64,000 nucleotides of DNA, taken from positions 1 to 64,000 of the forward strand of contig CAZRCZ010000012.1 of assembly GCA_964598765.1 (NCBI GenBank), given 5' to 3'. The stretch is from CAZRCZ01 sp964598765. Lineage in GTDB: Bacteria > Sumerlaeota > Sumerlaeia > MVZB01 > JAJFLK01. The position numbers and the translations under genes are program-made. A model generated the notes under the pieces. The model was not told where the DNA came from, did no database searches, and worked only from the letters and a program-made list of their open reading frames with translations. Positions 60,121-64,000 of this stretch are shown here, in pieces (the stretch's first letter is position 1; each line of letters opens with the position of its first letter).

Positions 60121-60584
60121 ACAAAGGATTTACCCTGATCGAGGCGATGTTCGCGGTTTCGATTCTCGCCATCGGGTTTCTGGGAACCGTTTCGCTGATC
60201 GTCTGGGACCGGACCGAAGGGGATTTGGAGCAGGAACGGGCGCGGGCGCATCAGCAGTGCGCGCAAGAGATGGAGCGCGCGCGGCGCGACCTCTGGCCCA
60301 GTCTGCAAGTCGGCACCAGCACCACGATTTGGGACAATGGAACGCCCTCGGACGCTTCGGACGACACCACGGGAACGATCGACGTGCTGGCCTATGCGTC
60401 AAACTCGGGGCGACAAGTCACCCGCGCCTCAACCAACGAGATCTTCCAATACGCGGACAATAGCGCGGAGGTCACCCCGGCCACGATGCTGACGATCGTC
60501 GTCACGCTGACGTGGACGCCGCGCGGTCGGCTGGGGGCGAGCAAGACTTACACCGAGACGATCGTGAGTTACAAAGCACCCTAA
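60099..60584 (+). CDS. PilV-like minor type IV prepilin
   Basis: 161 residues. The basic leader MIKIKTKNKG ends in Gly10, followed by the N-methylation motif FTLIEAMFAVSILAIGFLGT with Glu at +5 of mature protein and a 20-residue hydrophobic helix. The globular part is Thr/Asp-rich (LTIVVTLTWTPRGRLGASKT near the C-terminus fits the PilV/GspI-type ending). PilD would cleave after Gly10. It starts the pseudopilin cluster with the following PilW-like and PilX-like genes. The leader codons derive from a GATTAA tandem repeat. Confidence 0.82.
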   Translation: MIKIKTKNKGFTLIEAMFAVSILAIGFLGTVSLIVWDRTEGDLEQERARAHQQCAQEMERARRDLWPSLQVGTSTTIWDNGTPSDASDDTTGTIDVLAYASNSGRQVTRASTNEIFQYADNSAEVTPATMLTIVVTLTWTPRGRLGASKTYTETIVSYKAP

Positions 60585-60589
60585 TAGAG

Positions 60590-60700
60590 AAGGCGAAAGG
60601 CACAAGGCGAAAGGCGAAAAAATAAAATCTGCGGAATCTGCGAAATCTGCGGATAAATAAGGAAATCTGAGTAATCCGTGAAATGTGTGGCTAGAAAACG
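60590..60700. repeat. GGCGAAAGGC and ATCTGCGG repeat tracts
   Basis: AGAAGGCGAAAGGCACAAGG and CGAAAGGCGAAAAAATAAA, then ATCTGCGGAATCTGCGAAAT, CTGCGG and GAGTAATCCGTGAAAT. Two families sit side by side: GGCGAAA units (again at 61388-61412) and ATCTGCGGA/ATCCGTGAA units related to the CGCGGATT family. They fill the spacer between two pilin genes. Confidence 0.6.
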
Positions 60701-60709
60701 AGTTCAACC

Positions 60710-61387
60710 ATGAAAAACCAATTCAAAATTCACTCCTTGTTCCGATTACATCGGATCGGGCATTTGCAATCCCAGATGCTGGGGAAAGTCCGTTTCCTTG
60801 CGCGGCGGCATCGCGGGGGAGTCGGCGGAGCGCGGCGCGGACGCGGACGAGGATTCACGCTGGTCGAGATGTTGATCTCAATCGCCATCACCACCTTTGT
60901 CATGTCCATGGTGACCGTGCTGATGATTGACAGCGCCAAAGCGGTCAAGGACGTTTTCGGCCAAGCCTACACCCGCAATTACCGCATGGCCGCGTTGGAT
61001 CAAATCCGCTACGTTCTCGGCGAGGCGCGCATCGGAACGGTCGCCTACTCGGATCCCGACAGCGTTTACGGGGGCAATAAGACGGTCACCTTCACCCATC
61101 CGGTTTGGGACGACGCGAACAGCAAATGGACGTTCGTGACCGGCGAGTTTCAGTTCACGGAGGCCGGCGGCGGAGCGGATTCGACGCTGACCTACACCGA
61201 GGACACGGCCAACCCCGACGTCCATTACACCATCTTGGTCATCGGGACTCTCACCGTGAATTTCCAAGACGACGCGACCTATCCGACCAACGTGGTTCAG
61301 GTTTCGGTCAAGACCTCTTCGGCGTCGGATTACGGCGAGGTGGACACGGAGGATGGAGTGATGGACATTTATTTGAGGAACGTTTGA
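60710..61387 (+). CDS. PilW-like minor type IV prepilin with very long leader
   Basis: 225 residues. The cleavage motif GRGRG|FTLVEMLISIAITTFVMS lies after 48 residues, whereas prepilin leaders are usually 6-25; the leader is Arg/Gly-rich (ARRHRGGVGGARRGRGRG) and strongly basic. The mature protein has the hydrophobic helix and a beta-rich C-terminal part (VNFQDDATYPTNVVQVSVKT). A later start is not available in frame except MLGKVRFLARR at residue 23. It follows the PilV-like gene and precedes the PilX-like gene, the usual minor-pilin order. Confidence 0.8.
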   Translation: MKNQFKIHSLFRLHRIGHLQSQMLGKVRFLARRHRGGVGGARRGRGRGFTLVEMLISIAITTFVMSMVTVLMIDSAKAVKDVFGQAYTRNYRMAALDQIRYVLGEARIGTVAYSDPDSVYGGNKTVTFTHPVWDDANSKWTFVTGEFQFTEAGGGADSTLTYTEDTANPDVHYTILVIGTLTVNFQDDATYPTNVVQVSVKTSSASDYGEVDTEDGVMDIYLRNV

Positions 61388-61592
61388 AGAAAAGGCTGAA
61401 GGCGAAAGGCGAAAATCAGGAGAGATTTGGAGAAGGAGTAGGGGAATGAGAAGGATTGGGTAGGGGCAACCCGATTCCAATTTTGTAGGAGCGATCCGGC
61501 GGGTCGCCGGAAGAAGAGCAAGGGCAAGGGCAAGGGCAAGAGCAAGAGTTAAGGGTAAGAACAAGATTAGGATTAAGAACGAGAACAAAGGA
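61387..61592. repeat. Stacked repeat tracts before the PilX-like gene
   Basis: In order: GGCTGAAGGCGAAAGGCGAA; GAGAAGGAGTAGGGGAATGA; GAAGAAGAGCAAGGGCAAGG, then GCAAGGGCAAGAGCAAGAGT; AAGGGTAAGAACAAGATTAG; and GATTAAGAACGAGAACAAAG. Four families of short units follow one another in about 200 bases, purine-rich on the + strand, with no gene between. Confidence 0.6.
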
Positions 61593-61600
61593 GCAACATC

Positions 61601-64000
61601 ATGCGCAACGAACTCATCAACAAAATTTTTGGGCGGAAACGAAAGGGATCGGTGATCGTCGCGGTCACCCTGCTGATCGTCATCCTGACGGGGATGTCCA
61701 TCATCCTGCTGACCAGCGCCCTGCAGTCCAATTTCCGGACGAACGACCGGCGACGCGATCTGGCCCGGGCGTTCTACGCCGCCGAGGCGGGGGTCAATCT
61801 CGTCCAGCATTGGAGCGGCGTCAGCTCGTCCGACCAAGCCTACTTGGATTGCACCTACGGGAGCGGGCTTCTCTTTTCGTTCACGGACGATTCTTCGATG
61901 CTGTTGGGAAACACCACGTTCGGGATTCAGGGAGTCACCGGAACCGTTGAGGCAAATTTCCCCAATCTCTACGCGGCGGTTGACGGCCAGACGCTGACAA
62001 TGACCTACAGCGACCTTCAAGGGATGACTCCCGGCGCGATCCTGACCGACGCCAACGGAGGGGAATACGGATACATCCAGCAACTCGATCTTTCGCTCCC
62101 CACGTCGGACGACCTTGCCGCGGCGGCGGCGATCGGCGGCTCCGTTCCGCAACTCAAGATCAAGAGCACCGGCAAAAGCGTCAACACCGTCGGCGCGCCC
62201 AACGGCGTCACCCGCGTCGTCGAGGCGCTGGTCCACATGAGTCCCTTCCTCAAGGCGACCTTCGGCGCGGCGCTGGTCAGCAACAACACCGGCTCCCAAG
62301 GAGGCAACGCCCGGATTCATTGGGGCGAGGGGTGGCTCAAGTCGGCCATGACTCTGCCTCCGCACAACGATCTGAGCTATTTGCTCACCTCCAGCTCCGA
62401 TTATGACAGATGGGCCAAATACCGGACCGAAATGCGCAAACTCAGCGCGGCGAAGACTTTCTCCAGCGCCACGAACATTTCCGACACGACCAACGGATTC
62501 GGAAGCGACATCGGAGTTGACCTCGGCGGCAACATGACCATCCCCAGCGCGACGAAAATGACCATGCAGGCCGAAACGTTCCTCGCCACCGGGTCGCAAC
62601 TCAGGGGAACCAACAGCGGAACCGATTATCGGAGCACGCTGAACTCCGGCACGAAACTTTACAGCGGCACGACCCTTTCCGGAACGTATGACGCCAACGG
62701 CAACCACACGTTCACCGACGCCGGAGACCTGGCGCAGACGATTCCGAGCGCCTCGGTCATTCCGGCCTCAACCAGCATCCCGGCTTGGTCCATCTTCCCG
62801 TCAAGCACGGTTTTGGCCAACACCACGGTCATTCCCAGCGGAACGGTGGTTCCCAACTCGACGACGCTTCCCAGCGGCGAGGTCGTCCCGGCGGGAACGA
62901 CGTGGCCTGCGGGAAGTAGCTCCAAAAAGTTTCCCAACGGCACGGTCCTCCCCGCGGGAACTGTCTTCCCCGCCGGTTCCAAACTCAATAACAGCAATTA
63001 CAGCGGAACCTTGGCCGCGGCGACGACTGTTTCCAACTCCACCTATTTCGGCGCGGCGCAGACTGAGACCGTCGCCATCACGTTGGGCGGCTCAATGCAA
63101 CTCAACGGCAACATGACGCTGGGGGCAAACATGACGCTGACGGGAAGCACGACGTTGGGAGGGACCATGCAGATCGCCAACGCCATGACGCTTCCGAGCG
63201 CGTTGACCCTTCCCGGAGCGTTGACGCTCGGACCCGGAACTTTCACGGTCGGCGGCTCCGCCCAGCAATTGACGCTGGGCGGAACGCTGACGGTTCGCGC
63301 CGACGGAACCTTGACCGTCGGTTCGACCGGCGTCACCGGCGACACTCGGACGGAGGTTCAGGGGGGAACGGCAGGAGCGGGAAGCATTCTGGACGGCTCC
63401 TACACCACCCTTGCCGACGGGACGGTTCAGGTCAACATCCTTTCCTCCAGTCTTCCCCCCAACACAACGGTTCCGGCGGGAACGGTCGTTCCGGCCAACT
63501 CCGGCCTGACCTCGCCGATCATCGCGCCCAACAGTTGGGGCTGGGGATCAAGCAACGACCTTTACAACACGGCCTCCTCCAGCGGCTCGGACATTTCAGG
63601 CCAGTCGCCTGATCCACGTTTGAACGACATCGGCGCCTCTCCGGCGACGGGGTATGCCGGCAAATTCAATCAGGACTATAACTTCGGGACGCTCTCGTTC
63701 ATGGACATCAACGCTCCGACGAACTATCAGGCGTTCAAGAATTTCGCAATGGCCAGCGGCACCTACTACTACACCGACTCCAGCGGAAACATCTACAAGG
63801 GGAATTACCCCAACGGAACCTTGGTGGACTTCACCACCGAATTTCAGGTTCCCGACGGCGTGAACCGGGACAACGCGGCTTTCGGGTTCTACTTTATTGA
63901 CACGACGGATCGGCAACCTCCGGCCGCCGACGGATCGAATCTGTCGAGTATTTCCGTCTCCGGCACCAGCAATGGGTTGAAGGGACTGATGTATATTGCC
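61601..64000 (+). CDS. PilX-like minor pilin with very large repetitive surface domain (partial, runs off the window)
   Basis: The frame is open for 800 codons to the window edge; AAAGGAG lies nine bases before the ATG. Residues 17-45 (GSVIVAVTLLIVILTGMSII) form the PilX N-terminal helix, followed by FYAAEAGVNLVQHWSG, typical of PilX/PilY-adjacent proteins. A Thr/Ser/Gly-rich ectodomain follows. At about 385-470 short PAGT units recur (IPSGTVVPNSTTLPSGEVVP, AGTTWPAGSS, FPNGTVLPAGTVFPAGSK). At about 485-590 units of about six residues (LNGNMTLGANMTLTGSTTLG) resemble a beta-solenoid. PilX itself is about 160-200 residues, so this is an adhesin-like expansion. The C-terminus is not visible. Confidence 0.75.
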   Translation, partial: MRNELINKIFGRKRKGSVIVAVTLLIVILTGMSIILLTSALQSNFRTNDRRRDLARAFYAAEAGVNLVQHWSGVSSSDQAYLDCTYGSGLLFSFTDDSSMLLGNTTFGIQGVTGTVEANFPNLYAAVDGQTLTMTYSDLQGMTPGAILTDANGGEYGYIQQLDLSLPTSDDLAAAAAIGGSVPQLKIKSTGKSVNTVGAPNGVTRVVEALVHMSPFLKATFGAALVSNNTGSQGGNARIHWGEGWLKSAMTLPPHNDLSYLLTSSSDYDRWAKYRTEMRKLSAAKTFSSATNISDTTNGFGSDIGVDLGGNMTIPSATKMTMQAETFLATGSQLRGTNSGTDYRSTLNSGTKLYSGTTLSGTYDANGNHTFTDAGDLAQTIPSASVIPASTSIPAWSIFPSSTVLANTTVIPSGTVVPNSTTLPSGEVVPAGTTWPAGSSSKKFPNGTVLPAGTVFPAGSKLNNSNYSGTLAAATTVSNSTYFGAAQTETVAITLGGSMQLNGNMTLGANMTLTGSTTLGGTMQIANAMTLPSALTLPGALTLGPGTFTVGGSAQQLTLGGTLTVRADGTLTVGSTGVTGDTRTEVQGGTAGAGSILDGSYTTLADGTVQVNILSSSLPPNTTVPAGTVVPANSGLTSPIIAPNSWGWGSSNDLYNTASSSGSDISGQSPDPRLNDIGASPATGYAGKFNQDYNFGTLSFMDINAPTNYQAFKNFAMASGTYYYTDSSGNIYKGNYPNGTLVDFTTEFQVPDGVNRDNAAFGFYFIDTTDRQPPAADGSNLSSISVSGTSNGLKGLMYIA

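Noticed and set aside
51130..61590. CRISPR array interpretation of the purine-rich repeats
   Set aside because: Units are 6-9 bases, contiguous and degenerate, with no constant repeat of 24-40 bases and no unique spacers.

Overview
The window comes from a bacterium with an outer membrane: it has a secretin, type IV pilins and a periplasmic-adaptor ABC exporter. Coding is dense, moderately to highly G+C, with frequent TAATG and ATGA start/stop overlaps. The gene mix suggests an uncultivated PVC/FCB-like or candidate-phylum lineage: Hsp70 with SUMF1-type domains, many TPR membrane proteins, and intergenic tracts of degenerate short repeats. The sequence alone does not fix the phylum. I saw no rRNA, tRNA or CRISPR.

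Left part (1-23303, mostly + strand): an insertion-sequence integrase remnant at the edge; a type IV pilus block (PilM-PilN fusion, a small membrane protein, a very large TPR-containing secretin); a multi-PAS histidine kinase with an Rcp1-like receiver and a REC-GGDEF diguanylate cyclase; an ABC-2 ATPase/permease pair; a DegT-type aminotransferase; a polysaccharide deacetylase; a small membrane protein; acetyl-CoA synthetase; and Mfd. A convergent junction at 23.3-23.7 kb carries DnaA-box-like and GATC motifs.

Middle part (23672-43957, - strand): a TPR/proline-rich protein, RarA, and then the dominant feature. Nine tandem paralogues of TMTC-like multi-pass membrane proteins with C-terminal TPR domains fill 26077-42824. 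They lie head to tail behind mutY, mostly overlapping or a few bases apart, like one ten-gene operon. The membrane domain is conserved (WDD, PLVY-x-x-FW and HPxHxES-x-W-x-x-x-RKD motifs), while TPR number ranges from about 2.5 to 8.5. For cross-reference I call them T1 (next to mutY) to T9.

Right part (44-64 kb): a protein that looks like a P-loop-less PEP carboxykinase relative; a selenoprotein-W-like protein; two or three toxin-antitoxin-like pairs; a frameshifted lipoprotein; a cyclic-nucleotide-binding protein divergent from a MacAB-like exporter; miaA-hfq; a 29-codon basic ribosomal-type protein; a lidless Hsp70 overlapping a membrane protein with a J-like domain lacking HPD and a SUMF1/FGE-like domain; an acyl-CoA carboxyltransferase with a repeat inserted in frame; a PIN toxin pair; and a second pilus block (PilV-like, PilW-like and a huge PilX-like protein running off the edge).

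The best candidates for undescribed biology are the nine-gene TMTC/TPR array, the Hsp70/J-like/FGE pair, and the repeat families that have entered coding sequence and supplied start or stop codons. The pilus genes at both ends and the putative glycosyltransferase array could belong to one cell-surface programme, but that link is inference.
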